Origin: Pirellulaceae bacterium
GTDB taxonomy: Bacteria > Planctomycetota > Planctomycetia > Pirellulales > Pirellulaceae
Assembly: GCA_028280445.1 (NCBI GenBank)
Contig: JANQLU010000014.1
Coordinates: 27,464-91,463 of the forward strand
DNA length: 64,000 nt
Reading direction: 5' to 3'
Shown here: positions 25,971-35,307 of the stretch, piece by piece
How positions within the stretch are numbered: position 1 is the first letter of the stretch
Layout: each line of letters starts with the position of its first letter
Notes under the pieces: generated by a model
What the model was told of the DNA's origin: nothing
Databases searched by the model: none
The model's input: only the letters and a program-made list of their open reading frames with translations
Translations under genes and position numbers: made by a program

Positions 25971-27689
25971 ATGAAAACCCAATCAGAATCCTTTTTTAGA
26001 TCGCTGTTGAACAACTGTGGCGGTCCGATGTTTGCCAAAGATCGCAATCATCGACTGGTCTACGTCAACAAGTCGTTCTGTGAATTCTTGGGTTATGAAG
26101 AAAGTTTTCTGCTCGGCAAATCTGATTACGATCTTTTCCCGTACGAAGAAGCGAGTGTCTTTCGCCACATGGACGAATTGGTATTCGCATCGGACACGCC
26201 AATCGTCAACGAGGAACTCAACACGGGGAGCAACGGTGTCACTCGCACCGTGCGAACCACTAAAAACGCATTCACGCTGGAAAACGGCGAACGGTTTCTG
26301 GTGGGTGTGGTTTCTGATATCTCTGAACTTCGCAATATGCAGGCCGATCTCGAAAAAGCGGTCGAGTCGCTTTCCCAACTGGCCAAACACGATCGATTAA
26401 CCGGGTTACCCAATCGTTCGATGTTCGAAGCCCTGTTGGATTCAGAAATGCAGCTATCCAATCTGCATTCCAAAAAGTTTGCCGTCCTGTTTATCGATCT
26501 CAATGGTTTTAAAACGGTTAACGATACAGCAGGACATGCGACGGGAGATGAATTGCTGAAAATCATGTCCGAGAGAATACGCCGCACACTTCGGGAACGC
26601 GAAGTCGTTGCTCGTATTGGAGGAGATGAATTCGTTGTCTTGATCCCCGACGTCAGCGACCGATCGGTCGATTCGATTGCCAGTCGCATTGAAACCGTGT
26701 GTCGAACTCCGGTTGAAATTGACAATGCAACCTGGAAAGTCTCTTGCAGTGTTGGAGTTTCGATCTACCCGGATCATTCCAAGTCCAAGGTCGGAATCAT
26801 GCGCTGTGCCGACCAGGCCATGTATTTCGCGAAAGAAAACAAGAACAGCATTTCCAGTTGCGTTCAAATTTTTGATAATTCGATCGCCAAACACTACGAA
26901 AAGAAAACGATCATCGAGCACCAATTGAGTTCATCTCATTGGATCGAGAACTTTTTTGACGTTTATCAACCCATCGTCACGATGGATCAAAACGGTTCAC
27001 CCCAAGTGGTCGGATTCGAATCGTTGGCGCGTTGGAAAATTGGCGATGAACATGTTTCTCCGGATGAATTTATCCCTGCCTTGGAAAAATCGGATCGAAT
27101 CGTCGAATTGGGATTGCAAACCGCATCCAACGCGTGCCATTTTGCCGCCACCCATTGTCAATCATCACAATTTGTCTCTATCAATCTGTCGGGTCGACAA
27201 ATTGCCGACGGACAATACTTGGAAAACCTCGAACAGATGATGTCCAAATTTGACATCCGGCCCAACCAGATCGCGGTAGAATTTACTGAGCGAGATGCAT
27301 TTATCGGCCAAACTCACAAACATTTTTTTGACAAGCTTAAAAAGCTCGGCGTCAAAATCATGATCGATGATTTTGGAGATGGGTTTTCGAATCTCTCGCG
27401 ATTATCGGAGATCCCGGCCGATATTGTGAAGATCGACAAAGCAATTTTGTGGAACTCGCTCCGTTTGCTCAAACCGGCGATTACGATGCTGTCTCAGTTA
27501 GGATTCGTAACCTTGGTCGAAGGAATCGAAACAAAAAAACAAGCGTCGCAGGCTACCGAAGCAGGCGCAACTTTTCTCCAAGGGTACTATTTTGGAAAAC
27601 CAGAGCGTTATCAATTCGCATCCAGTGGATACGAATATCTGAATGTTGCCACAACTTGTTCGCCGTTTCTCGCGGAACAGAATTCGTAA
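25971..27689 (+). CDS. PAS-GGDEF-EAL c-di-GMP signalling protein
   Basis: The 572-residue protein has an N-terminal PAS domain (about 10-120, MFAKDRNHRLVYVNKSFCEF), a GGDEF domain with intact RIGGDEFVVL (about residue 220) and an EAL domain. The EAL catalytic set is complete in a variant form: ESLARW in place of EALxRW, SINLSGRQ, EFTERDAF, MIDDFGDGFS, KIDKAI and VEGIETKKQ, ending with LQGYYFGKP. It is therefore predicted to have both cyclase and phosphodiesterase capacity. No N-terminal membrane helix is seen, so it should be cytoplasmic. Only one activity may dominate in vivo. Confidence 0.94.
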   Translation: MKTQSESFFRSLLNNCGGPMFAKDRNHRLVYVNKSFCEFLGYEESFLLGKSDYDLFPYEEASVFRHMDELVFASDTPIVNEELNTGSNGVTRTVRTTKNAFTLENGERFLVGVVSDISELRNMQADLEKAVESLSQLAKHDRLTGLPNRSMFEALLDSEMQLSNLHSKKFAVLFIDLNGFKTVNDTAGHATGDELLKIMSERIRRTLREREVVARIGGDEFVVLIPDVSDRSVDSIASRIETVCRTPVEIDNATWKVSCSVGVSIYPDHSKSKVGIMRCADQAMYFAKENKNSISSCVQIFDNSIAKHYEKKTIIEHQLSSSHWIENFFDVYQPIVTMDQNGSPQVVGFESLARWKIGDEHVSPDEFIPALEKSDRIVELGLQTASNACHFAATHCQSSQFVSINLSGRQIADGQYLENLEQMMSKFDIRPNQIAVEFTERDAFIGQTHKHFFDKLKKLGVKIMIDDFGDGFSNLSRLSEIPADIVKIDKAILWNSLRLLKPAITMLSQLGFVTLVEGIETKKQASQATEAGATFLQGYYFGKPERYQFASSGYEYLNVATTCSPFLAEQNS

Positions 27690-27770
27690 CAGATCAAAAC
27701 AGGCACTGCGTTTTATCGCGGCAGGCTAAATCTTAGCGCTCAGCTTGAGTCAAGTGCCTTCCTGTATTTG

Positions 27771-29240
27771 TCAATTTGAAAACTCTTCGTCAACGTACGA
27801 TTCTAACGTTGCCATCGTCGACAACAGATCATCCATTGTTGTGCGAGGATTGATCAAACACATTCGCAAAACCGTACGACCGTTCACCAAAGTTGTTGCC
27901 AACATCGCTTTGCCTTCGGCAATAATACGGTCACTCAGTTTTTGGTTGATCGCATCCAGATTCCGGTCCGTTGCGCTGCTTGATTTTGCCGAAGGATTGA
28001 ACCGAAATGTGAGCACGGCCAAACTGGGCGGCGTCACGATTTCCCAATTGTCAGAATCGTTGATCCATTGGCCAAATTTCTCGGCCAACGCCAGGGAATT
28101 CTCGATGGATTTCCGAAACGCGCCGAGTCCATAAGTTTTGACGGACATATAGAATTTCAGTGCTCGAAAACGTCGCGTCAATTGGATTCCAAAATCGTAG
28201 AAATTGATCTCCTCGGCGGCGCCGGTCAGATCGCGCAAGTAGGCTGGCTGAGTGCGGAATGTTCCCGTTAATCGATTGCTGTCTCGGACCAAGAGGCAGC
28301 CGATTTCGTAAGGCTGAAAAAACCACTTGTGGGGATCAATCGTCGCCGAGTCGGCCAATTCGATTCCAGCCAAATCAGCCTTGCCCTGAGGACATAAAAT
28401 GGCAGCACCACCGTAAGCCGCATCGACATGCATCCAGATTTTGTGGTGCCGACATAAAGTGTTGATCCGATACAACGGATCGACTGCAGCCGTGTTCGTC
28501 GTGCCCGCATTGCCGACGACCAAAAACGGATGCAGCCCGTTTTTTGCATCTTGCTCAACTGTGTTTTTGAGTCGATCAATCGGCAGCCGAAATTGCTCGT
28601 CTGATTCAATGATTCGAATCTGATCTTTTCGCAATCCCATCACTCGCGCCGCGCGCTCCACTGACGAGTGTGTTTGATCCGACCAGTAGACCACGCCCTT
28701 GGAAAAATCGTCTCCCAGAATGTTTTGTCGGGCGGTGACCATCGCTGTCAAATTCGCCATCGATCCACCGCTGACAAACAGGCCTCCTCCCTCAAGCACA
28801 GGAAAACCAAACAGTCGCAGCAACCAATTGGTCGTCAGCATTTCCAATTCCGCGGCTCCCGGTGACGAAACCCAGGCCCCCGAAAACAGGTTAAACCCGG
28901 TTGCCAACGAATCGGCAAGCGTACTCACGATATTGTTGGGTGACGGAACAAAGGAATAGAACCGTGGGTGATCCAGGTGGGCGCTGCTGTCAAAAATGTT
29001 TTTGTTGACGTGGTCGAGCACTTCCATAAACGGAGTACTAGTCTCGGGCATCGGCTCCTGCAACAGCCAGTCCATTTCTTCACGGGTAACTTGGGTCACA
29101 GGTCGCTTGTCGGCAACATTCACAGAATGTTCGACGATCATATCGATGATGCGGTACCCCATGGCTTTCATTTCTGCAGGTGAAAGCTCAAAGGGATTTG
29201 CGTCGATTTCCGGATCGGCACCAGTTGTTTTACTTGACAT
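27771..29240 (-). CDS. Pyridoxal-phosphate-dependent (group II) decarboxylase
   Basis: A 489-residue group II decarboxylase (aromatic amino acid/glutamate type). It has the PLP lysine motif DPHKWFFQPYEIGCLL and upstream His/Asp signatures VDAAYGGAAIL (Asp binding the pyridine nitrogen) and GNAGTTNTAAVDP. Length matches the family. It decarboxylates an L-amino acid to an amine. Tyrosine, tryptophan/DOPA and other substrates cannot be told apart here without alignment. The gene is monocistronic and converges with the signalling gene. Confidence 0.93.
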   Translation of the reverse strand: MSSKTTGADPEIDANPFELSPAEMKAMGYRIIDMIVEHSVNVADKRPVTQVTREEMDWLLQEPMPETSTPFMEVLDHVNKNIFDSSAHLDHPRFYSFVPSPNNIVSTLADSLATGFNLFSGAWVSSPGAAELEMLTTNWLLRLFGFPVLEGGGLFVSGGSMANLTAMVTARQNILGDDFSKGVVYWSDQTHSSVERAARVMGLRKDQIRIIESDEQFRLPIDRLKNTVEQDAKNGLHPFLVVGNAGTTNTAAVDPLYRINTLCRHHKIWMHVDAAYGGAAILCPQGKADLAGIELADSATIDPHKWFFQPYEIGCLLVRDSNRLTGTFRTQPAYLRDLTGAAEEINFYDFGIQLTRRFRALKFYMSVKTYGLGAFRKSIENSLALAEKFGQWINDSDNWEIVTPPSLAVLTFRFNPSAKSSSATDRNLDAINQKLSDRIIAEGKAMLATTLVNGRTVLRMCLINPRTTMDDLLSTMATLESYVDEEFSN

Positions 29241-29365
29241 GCTTGTAGAGATTTTTTTTGACGTAATTCAAACACGAAACGGCAGCATCAAATTATAAGG
29301 TTTTGTCCAACCGCTCACAGTTCAAATCGCGACTCCTAACAATTGGGAGGGTGCGTTGTTTGTTT

Positions 29366-29392
29366 GGGAGGGCGAGGCTCCCGCCGAGCCGA
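29366..29392. repeat. Repeat family D
   Basis: The sequence GGGAGGGCGAGGCTCCCGCC followed by GAGCCGAG is itself internally palindromic (GGCTCCCGCCGAGCC). Confidence 0.75.
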
Positions 29393-29474
29393 GGACGCGT
29401 TGTTGGTTCGTGAGGCGCATTGTTGGTTCCAAGAAGGCTCGCCGAGCCGTATTGGGACGAACTCTCATCCACCC

Positions 29475-29543
29475 GTGAGCGGCAAGGCTGTAGCCGCCGG
29501 TTCGAGGCACTAACAAACCGGCGGCTTGCGCCTTGCCGCTCAC
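29475..29543. repeat. Palindromic repeat, family E copy 2
   Basis: Arms GTGAGCGGCAAGGCTGTAGC and GCTTGCGCCTTGCCGCTCAC around CCGCCGG/CCGGCGG inner arms. Confidence 0.88.
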
Positions 29544-29635
29544 TTTCCCGAATACCAAACACGGAAATTCGATTCCCGTCTAGAATGTTAATCGATGTCT
29601 GACTAGGCTCTAACCATCGTCACAGCAAGTCACTG

Positions 29636-30772
29636 ATGAACATGGATCGAAAATTGAAATTGTATTTAACCGTCGCCGTCGCGCTGATCGCCGTTTCAAC
29701 AAGCCCAACACGTTACGTAAACGCGCAGCAAAAACAACGCAAAATCAAAGCGCGCGTGGTCCTCGTGATTCCCATGGGTGCTCGCCCGAAAGAAGACTAC
29801 AAAAAAAGATTGGGGTCGGTTGCGACACGCGCAGAGAAATTTTTTGCCGATTGGTTGAAGTATTGGAAGCGCGATGCCCAGCGCCGCACGATTTTTACAA
29901 GAAACAGCGATGGCTCGGTCCAGGTAACCTTGGTTCGCGTTCAACTCGCAGGCCAACCGAAAGGGAGAGCTTCTATTGGGGAACTACGGAATCGGGCCAT
30001 CCGAGCCGCCAAGAAACAGTTGAACCTGAAACGGAATTCGCGGACAGTTTGGTGGATTTTTTACGACTACCCCGGTGTTGCGGGATTCCGAGGTGGAGGA
30101 AATTCAAAATCAGGAACGGCGATCAATGCCTACCCTGGCGGAAAAGGTTCGATTGATCAAAACGCCGAACTCGCTTCGAAAAAAGTGAGTGGGACCAAGA
30201 TCAAAGCCGCCATTCATGAATTCGGACACGCGTTAGGACTGCCCCACAACGGACCTCGAATGGAACTCAAATTGGGCAATTCATTGATGGGACCTACAAC
30301 ACCAAATTTTGTTAAACGAACCAAGTCGAAAGATACGCGCGTTTATCTCAACGAAGCAAGCGCTGCAATGATTTGGAAACATCCATTGTTTCGATCGAAC
30401 TCGGCGCTTCCCGTTTTGCCAAAACGTCTTCAAGTCAAGGATCTCAAAATTGATGAGGCCGCTAATGGAAAAATAACGATTAGCGGCACGCTCGATTCAA
30501 ATCTCAAGGCACATTCTGTCATCGTTTTTAACATTCGAGGTGGAAACAAATTCGGTGATTATTGGTCGCGATCTCACGCTGGAACGGTCGAAAAAAATGG
30601 ACAATTCGCCGTCTCGTTTTGGTCCCCATATTCAAAAGGAAAACTGTTTCTTTCTTTTTGCTTTGACAACGGGATCAATACCGCCGATGGCAAAAAGCAA
30701 AAATCGTTTATCGAAATCCCTTACAGCGGCAAACAGGGAAAACGAGAATTCCAAATGCCAACAGGCAAATAG
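29636..30772 (+). CDS. Exported zinc metalloprotease-like protein
   Basis: A 378-residue protein with a signal peptide (LKLYLTVAVALIAVSTSP). The zinc site HEFGHALGLPHNG fits the metzincin consensus HExxHxxGxxH, and a plausible Met-turn follows in NSLMGPTTP. A C-terminal beta-rich domain (about residues 260-378) with strands like KITISGTLDSNLKAHSV may bind carbohydrate or protein. The substrate is unknown. It is flanked by repeats on the left and by the convergent thioesterase on the right. Family: pappalysin/matrixin-like zinc proteases, not further resolvable from the motif alone. Confidence 0.85.
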   Translation: MNMDRKLKLYLTVAVALIAVSTSPTRYVNAQQKQRKIKARVVLVIPMGARPKEDYKKRLGSVATRAEKFFADWLKYWKRDAQRRTIFTRNSDGSVQVTLVRVQLAGQPKGRASIGELRNRAIRAAKKQLNLKRNSRTVWWIFYDYPGVAGFRGGGNSKSGTAINAYPGGKGSIDQNAELASKKVSGTKIKAAIHEFGHALGLPHNGPRMELKLGNSLMGPTTPNFVKRTKSKDTRVYLNEASAAMIWKHPLFRSNSALPVLPKRLQVKDLKIDEAANGKITISGTLDSNLKAHSVIVFNIRGGNKFGDYWSRSHAGTVEKNGQFAVSFWSPYSKGKLFLSFCFDNGINTADGKKQKSFIEIPYSGKQGKREFQMPTGK

Positions 30773-30803
30773 CGCATTCGGAAAAACTCTGGTGGCGACG
30801 GAA

Positions 30804-31244
30804 TCAATACTGTGACGGGATCGCCAATACGGCGACGGTCATTCGGGAAATGCAAACCGTTTTGCCCGCCTCGTTTTTAATTTCGATTTCCCAAACCTGG
30901 GTGGTTCGACCGAGATGTGCTGGACGCGCGGTTGCAAACACGAAACCCGATCCGTCCGCCGCCGGCCGAACATGATTCGCGTTGATCTCGATTCCCACGC
31001 AATGAAATTTGTCGCGATCGACGGCCATCGTTGCAGCCCAAGTTCCAACGGTTTCCGCCAGCACAACCGACGCACCGCCATGCAATACTCCGGCAGGCTG
31101 GCACACTTTTTCAGTGACCGGCATCCGCGCGACCAGAAAATCATCACCCTTTTCACACAACTCGATATCGAGCCCACCGACCAGGCAATTGGCACTTTTT
31201 TTGTTTGCACTAGCAATTGTGAATTCACCAAACCAAATTGACAC
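30804..31244 (-). CDS. PaaI-type hotdog thioesterase
   Basis: A 146-residue single-hotdog protein with the PaaI active-site pattern VLHGGASVVLAETVGTWAA (HGG on the long helix, Glu/Asp later) and GIEINANHVRPA. Such enzymes hydrolyse aromatic or isoprenoid acyl-CoA thioesters such as phenylacetyl-CoA or DHNA-CoA. The start is GTG (complement of 31242-31244) and no better ATG lies in frame. It is convergent with the metalloprotease gene. Specific substrate not resolved. Confidence 0.9.
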   Translation of the reverse strand: MSIWFGEFTIASANKKSANCLVGGLDIELCEKGDDFLVARMPVTEKVCQPAGVLHGGASVVLAETVGTWAATMAVDRDKFHCVGIEINANHVRPAADGSGFVFATARPAHLGRTTQVWEIEIKNEAGKTVCISRMTVAVLAIPSQY

Positions 31245-31373
31245 AACTTTTACCTGTTAAAAAACCGTGAAAGCAGGCAGCTTGGATTGGTTTTTAGCAA
31301 TCGAGCTTGACCATTTCGTAGCTGCCAAATTATCTTGCATGAAGAACATTTTTTTGAATTCAAACAGAGAATT

Positions 31374-32714
31374 ATGCCCGCGGAAAACGGTACACTGCCT
31401 CTCAAGATTTTCGTTTTGGATACGAACGTTTGCCTGCATGATGCCGGTTGCATCCGTAAGTTTCAAGAACACGACGTCGCAATTCCTATCACGGTCCTCG
31501 AAGAAATCGACAAATTCAAAAAAGGTCACGGAGATATTAATTTTCAGGCCCGGCAATTTGTTCGCTCGCTGGACGAATTGACAGGAGATATTCTTTCGCC
31601 CAACGGTGCTTCGCTGGGAGACGGATTAGGCACGATTCGCGTGATCTTTCGTCACGAGGTCGCACCGGACCTAAAAAATGTTTTTCTCGGCGACAGCCCC
31701 GATCATCGCATTTTGTTTACAGCTTTGAAATTGCATTGTGACGAAAGTGCCAGTGAAGTCATCCTGGTCACCAAAGACACCAATCTGCGAATGAAGGCTA
31801 AAGCGGTCGGCATCAAAGCGCAAGATTACACCAATGACAAAATCGAAAGTATCGACAAACTGTACACCGGCAAACGGGTGATTTATACGACGTCCGAAGT
31901 CATCGACGCTTTTTATACCAATGGCGAAGTAATTCCGGTTGACAGTATTTCCGAAGAAATTGCACCGGTCGCTAACGAAAATTTTATTTTGAAAAATGGT
32001 TCGAAAAGCGCCTTGGCGACGTTTCAGAAATCGATTGATTCCTACATCCGTGTCGAAAAAGCAAAATGTTACGGGATCACTCCCCGCAATGCCGAACAAT
32101 CGTTTGCTTTGAAAGCGCTCACCGACGACTCCATCAAATTAGTGACTCTGGCTGGCAAAGCGGGAACGGGAAAAACACTGTTGGCACTGTCAGGCGCCTT
32201 GCAGCGGCGGTCACGTTACCGACAAATCTTGCTCGCACGGCCCGTTGTTCCCTTGAGCAACAAAGACCTCGGTTATCTGCCCGGTGACATTTCTCAAAAA
32301 CTCGATCCTTATATGCAACCGTTGTTTGACAATCTTAACGTGATTCGCCATTCATTCGGCGATGCCGATCCCAACGCGGAGCGTATCACCGAAATGTTGG
32401 AAAATGAAAAACTGGTGATTTCGCCTTTGGCTTACATTCGCGGTCGCAGTTTACAAAAGATTTTCTTCATCGTGGACGAAGCACAGAACCTGACACCGCA
32501 TGAAGTCAAAACAATTATCACGCGTGCCGGCGAAGGAACTAAAATTGTCTTCACCGGTGACATTCAACAGATTGACCATCCGTATCTGGATTCTCAATCC
32601 AATGGCCTGAGCTACCTGATCAGCCGCATGGTCGGTCAATCGATCTACTCACATATTACTTTGGAAAAAGGTGAACGCAGTGAGTTAGCCGACCTGGCAA
32701 GTGATTTGTTGTAA
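31374..32714 (+). CDS. PhoH-family protein with N-terminal PIN domain
   Basis: The 446-residue protein has a PIN ribonuclease domain (about 10-150; [16 protein letters not shown] start, acidic ending [16 protein letters not shown]) and a PhoH-type P-loop ATPase (about 230-446; Walker A GKAGTGKT at 261-268, Walker [15 protein letters not shown]). PIN-PhoH proteins are RNA-acting ATPase/nucleases, often linked to stress. I chose the ATG at 31374; the frame is open to 31335 but the added residues are not part of the family. A small gene follows after 43 nt. Confidence 0.95.
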   Translation: MPAENGTLPLKIFVLDTNVCLHDAGCIRKFQEHDVAIPITVLEEIDKFKKGHGDINFQARQFVRSLDELTGDILSPNGASLGDGLGTIRVIFRHEVAPDLKNVFLGDSPDHRILFTALKLHCDESASEVILVTKDTNLRMKAKAVGIKAQDYTNDKIESIDKLYTGKRVIYTTSEVIDAFYTNGEVIPVDSISEEIAPVANENFILKNGSKSALATFQKSIDSYIRVEKAKCYGITPRNAEQSFALKALTDDSIKLVTLAGKAGTGKTLLALSGALQRRSRYRQILLARPVVPLSNKDLGYLPGDISQKLDPYMQPLFDNLNVIRHSFGDADPNAERITEMLENEKLVISPLAYIRGRSLQKIFFIVDEAQNLTPHEVKTIITRAGEGTKIVFTGDIQQIDHPYLDSQSNGLSYLISRMVGQSIYSHITLEKGERSELADLASDLL

Positions 32715-32757
32715 CACAATTGAATCCAAAACCACGCACACAGGATGGGTGCCAAAA

Positions 32758-32991
32758 ATGGCGATCATTGTTCAAGACAATATCAGCAACAAATTTTACG
32801 TTCTAATCGGTGCTGGTTACGGTACGTCGGAAGCCGGCCCGTTTTTTCCAATGTCATCTTCGACGAAGAGCTCCGAGTCGGAACGGGTTGCCGTGGCAAA
32901 TTCAGATGGCGATATCTCTTGGCTGCCATCCTATCAATTGACTGTCGTTTCTGTTGACGGCCAATCCTGTAAAGATCTGCTAAGCCAGTAG
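32758..32991 (+). CDS. Small protein of unknown function
   Basis: A 77-residue open frame (MAIIVQDNISNKFYVLIGAG) directly after phoH. GTG at 32749 is an alternative start. It has no signal peptide, no membrane segment and no family that I recognise; a central stretch is Ser/Thr/Lys-rich. Its stop codon TAG is part of a family C repeat. The frame is longer than expected by chance in this composition and follows phoH closely, so I keep it with moderate confidence. Confidence 0.6.
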   Translation: MAIIVQDNISNKFYVLIGAGYGTSEAGPFFPMSSSTKSSESERVAVANSDGDISWLPSYQLTVVSVDGQSCKDLLSQ

Positions 32992-33170
32992 GGCCGGTTC
33001 CACCGGCCGATCGACCAAAAATTTAGACAGGATTTACAGGATGAACAGGATTTTTCAAGAATCATCCTGTTAATCATGTTCATCCTGTCCAAAAAGATTT
33101 TGAAATGTTGTCATTAGGGCCGCTTCCTGCTGCCATTTTTTTGTTCGGCCGGTGGGAACCGGCCCTACTT
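32988..33170. repeat. Composite repeat: family C split by family F
   Basis: The left C arm (GTAGGGCCGGTTCCACCGGC at about 32989) and the right C arm (GGCCGGTGGGAACCGGCCC at about 33147) enclose a family F palindrome at 33022-33094. Both outer arms end with TAG/CTA that serve as stop codons of the flanking genes. Confidence 0.85.
33022..33094. repeat. Palindromic repeat, family F copy 1
   Basis: The arms TTTAGACAGGATTTACAGGA and TCATGTTCATCCTGTCCAAA mirror each other around ATCCTG/CAGGAT repeats. A second copy is at 63789-63860. Confidence 0.85.
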
Positions 33171-34622
33171 AAACGAAACTACATGTTTCTGTCCGGGTTT
33201 CAGATTCTTCACCACTTGTTTGTGTTTACCGGGCCAAATGATCTCGATGTCAACCGGCTCGCTGTGATCACCCAATCCAAAATGCAGGCCCAGCTCGTTT
33301 TGATTTCCTTCACCTGTTCCCGTTTCGACATGCCGCGCTATGGTTTTATCGCCGGTCTTGATTCTCACCGTCGCACCGATCGCCGAATGATTTACTTTTT
33401 TGCCATCGCCAACCAGTTGCAATTTGATCCAATTGGCAGCCTTGGCCTCGTTGATGAATATCGTGCCAGCCGAACACAGATCGAGATCGCCATCGTTGTC
33501 GATATCGGCCCACGCCGCTTGATAGGTAGCCGCGAGTTTTGACAATTTTTGTTCGTCGGTCACGTTTTTGAATTTCCAGTTTCCCTCGTTGCGATAAAGG
33601 ACGGGATAATTTTTGATGCCGCCACTGGCGGTTGGATAAACGGTGGTGAAATACAAATCCAGATCGCCGTCGTTGTCGAAATCACCCAAGGCAGGAGAGG
33701 CAAACGACTCTTGCCACGCCAGACCCGTGTCTTTTGATTTGTCTTCGAATTTGTAATTTCCTTTCGGACCCAGATTACGCAAGAACTGGGGCCGATTTTG
33801 AATTTTCGGCGGATGTGAAAAATTTCCCACAAACAAATCAATTTGGCCGTCGTTATCCAAATCGCCAAAACAAGAACCAATCGTGTGACCGCATATCGGA
33901 TACTTGATTCCACCGGTGTAATTGATCACGGTACTCGGTGTTCCCATCACGCCAAATTTTTTGGCGATATCCTGTGGCTGGTTGTTTGCATCAAATTTCA
34001 TCAGGAAATTCGGTTGGAGTCGGTAATTTGAAACAAATACGTTGGTGACACCGTCCGAATCGAAATCTGCACTCGTCACGCCTCGGGCTGAATAACAATC
34101 TTTTTGCCGCCAAACTTCTTTGAAACTTCCTTTGCCGTCGTTGAGAAAGACAGCATCCGGGTGCACTTTTTTGGTCCAGATTTCGTAACCTCCGACATAC
34201 AAATCCAGGTGTGCGTCGTTGTTGACGTCCAGCCAAACCGCGCTGCGTGAGTTAACCGTCGGAAGTTTTGGAAACGAGACTTTTTCAAATTTTTTACCGT
34301 CGACATTTTTAAACAGCGCACCTGAACCGGTAAATAAAAACAGGTCGACGTACCCGTCGTTGTTGTAATCGCCCCAGATGCCTTCGCCGGACGGGATGCC
34401 AGAATCTTTCACCGCGACAAACTTTTTGCCACCATCGTTTTTCAGCAGGACGCCCGAATAAACGTCGACCCAGCCGTCGTTGTTGAAATCTGCAAATGCC
34501 GCTTTCGATGATCCTTGAAATTTCCATTGCGTGTTGCCGTTTTTGAATTGTCCGTAGGTTTCGACCCAACCTGCCGTCAACAAACTCAATGAAATTGCAA
34601 AAATGGTGAACCGCACGATCAT
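33165..34622 (-). CDS. FG-GAP repeat protein with ASPIC/UnbV C-terminal domain
   Basis: A 485-residue secreted protein: MIVRFTIFAISLSLLTAG is a signal peptide. A beta-propeller follows whose blades carry FG-GAP Ca-binding repeats (DFNNDGWVDVYSG, DYNNDGYVDLFLF, DLDNDGQIDLFVG, DFDNDGDLDLYFT, DIDNDGDLDLCSA). The end carries an ASPIC/UnbV-type domain with IGATVRIKTGDK and LHFGLGDHSEPVDIEIIWPG. Such proteins are numerous in planctomycetes; the ligand is unknown. The ATG at 34622 begins seven bases after the upstream gene stop, so it is the last gene of the operon. Its TAG stop is part of a family C repeat. Confidence 0.93.
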   Translation of the reverse strand: MIVRFTIFAISLSLLTAGWVETYGQFKNGNTQWKFQGSSKAAFADFNNDGWVDVYSGVLLKNDGGKKFVAVKDSGIPSGEGIWGDYNNDGYVDLFLFTGSGALFKNVDGKKFEKVSFPKLPTVNSRSAVWLDVNNDAHLDLYVGGYEIWTKKVHPDAVFLNDGKGSFKEVWRQKDCYSARGVTSADFDSDGVTNVFVSNYRLQPNFLMKFDANNQPQDIAKKFGVMGTPSTVINYTGGIKYPICGHTIGSCFGDLDNDGQIDLFVGNFSHPPKIQNRPQFLRNLGPKGNYKFEDKSKDTGLAWQESFASPALGDFDNDGDLDLYFTTVYPTASGGIKNYPVLYRNEGNWKFKNVTDEQKLSKLAATYQAAWADIDNDGDLDLCSAGTIFINEAKAANWIKLQLVGDGKKVNHSAIGATVRIKTGDKTIARHVETGTGEGNQNELGLHFGLGDHSEPVDIEIIWPGKHKQVVKNLKPGQKHVVSFK

Positions 34623-34629
34623 GAGCCTG

Positions 34630-35307
34630 CTACTTTCCTTTGAAACTGTTGACAACTTTTAGTAGCGATTCCTGGTTTTCGGTCTCGCGCTTTTTCGATG
34701 TCCAGGCCGTAATTTGATAAAAATGATTTGATCCCTCAACGGCCGTCACCCAATAAACGAGATGCAGTCCTTCGACATAACCAACGAGTCGGAATTGAAC
34801 GGCCGGCTTGCCGTCAACCGTTACTTTTTTGTAGTTGCTGCGCGAGAAACTGGGAGTCCCCATTTTCATGTTGCGATAGACCAGATCCGCATACGTATTG
34901 GCGCTAGCTCCTCGTTGGAAATCCGATTTTGGCTCTTCGATCACAATGATGTATTTTTCGGAAAAATTATTTCCGACCTGAATATCCGCGATTGAGTTGA
35001 GACTCAACGAACTGCTCCAGTTTTTAGGAATCTTGAGACTGGCGCGCTGACTAAATGATTTGACCGTTTTGGTTTCCGTACTGTCTTTGGCCAGGGATCG
35101 GACCCACATAAAAGCGCCTGCCGCCAAGACGCAAAAACCAAGCATGACAACCGCAAAAATAATAACGACGATCAACCAGGTACTCCTGCTGGATTTTTTC
35201 GGAGGTGGAACTTGTTGAATCGGTGCCGGTGAATAAATATTTGGATTTTGGGGAAACTGACCCGGAGGAAATTGGCTCGGTGGCTGAGGTTGATTTGGGA
35301 AGCTCAT
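34630..35307 (-). CDS. Single-pass membrane protein with Pro-rich N-terminus
   Basis: The 225-residue protein starts with a Pro/Gln-rich cytosolic stretch (QPQPPSQFPPGQFPQ), then one membrane helix (about 41-66, IVVIIFAVVMLGFCVLAAGA), then a soluble outside domain. That domain carries strands such as KVTVDGKPAVQFRLVGYVEG and the end QITAWTSKKRETENQESLL, a PsbP/DcrB-like pattern. I do not recognise a named family. It overlaps the preceding amidohydrolase stop by four bases and is followed after seven bases by the FG-GAP gene, so it is co-transcribed with both. Confidence 0.75.
   Translation of the reverse strand: MSFPNQPQPPSQFPPGQFPQNPNIYSPAPIQQVPPPKKSSRSTWLIVVIIFAVVMLGFCVLAAGAFMWVRSLAKDSTETKTVKSFSQRASLKIPKNWSSSLSLNSIADIQVGNNFSEKYIIVIEEPKSDFQRGASANTYADLVYRNMKMGTPSFSRSNYKKVTVDGKPAVQFRLVGYVEGLHLVYWVTAVEGSNHFYQITAWTSKKRETENQESLLKVVNSFKGK

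Larger units (their letters stand above)
29241..29635. other. Repeat-rich intergenic region between divergent genes
   Basis: This stretch holds a family D repeat (29366-29392, plus a looser GGGAGGGTGCG at 29345) and a family E repeat (29475-29543). I see nothing else. It must also carry the promoters of the decarboxylase and the metalloprotease genes. Confidence 0.6.
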
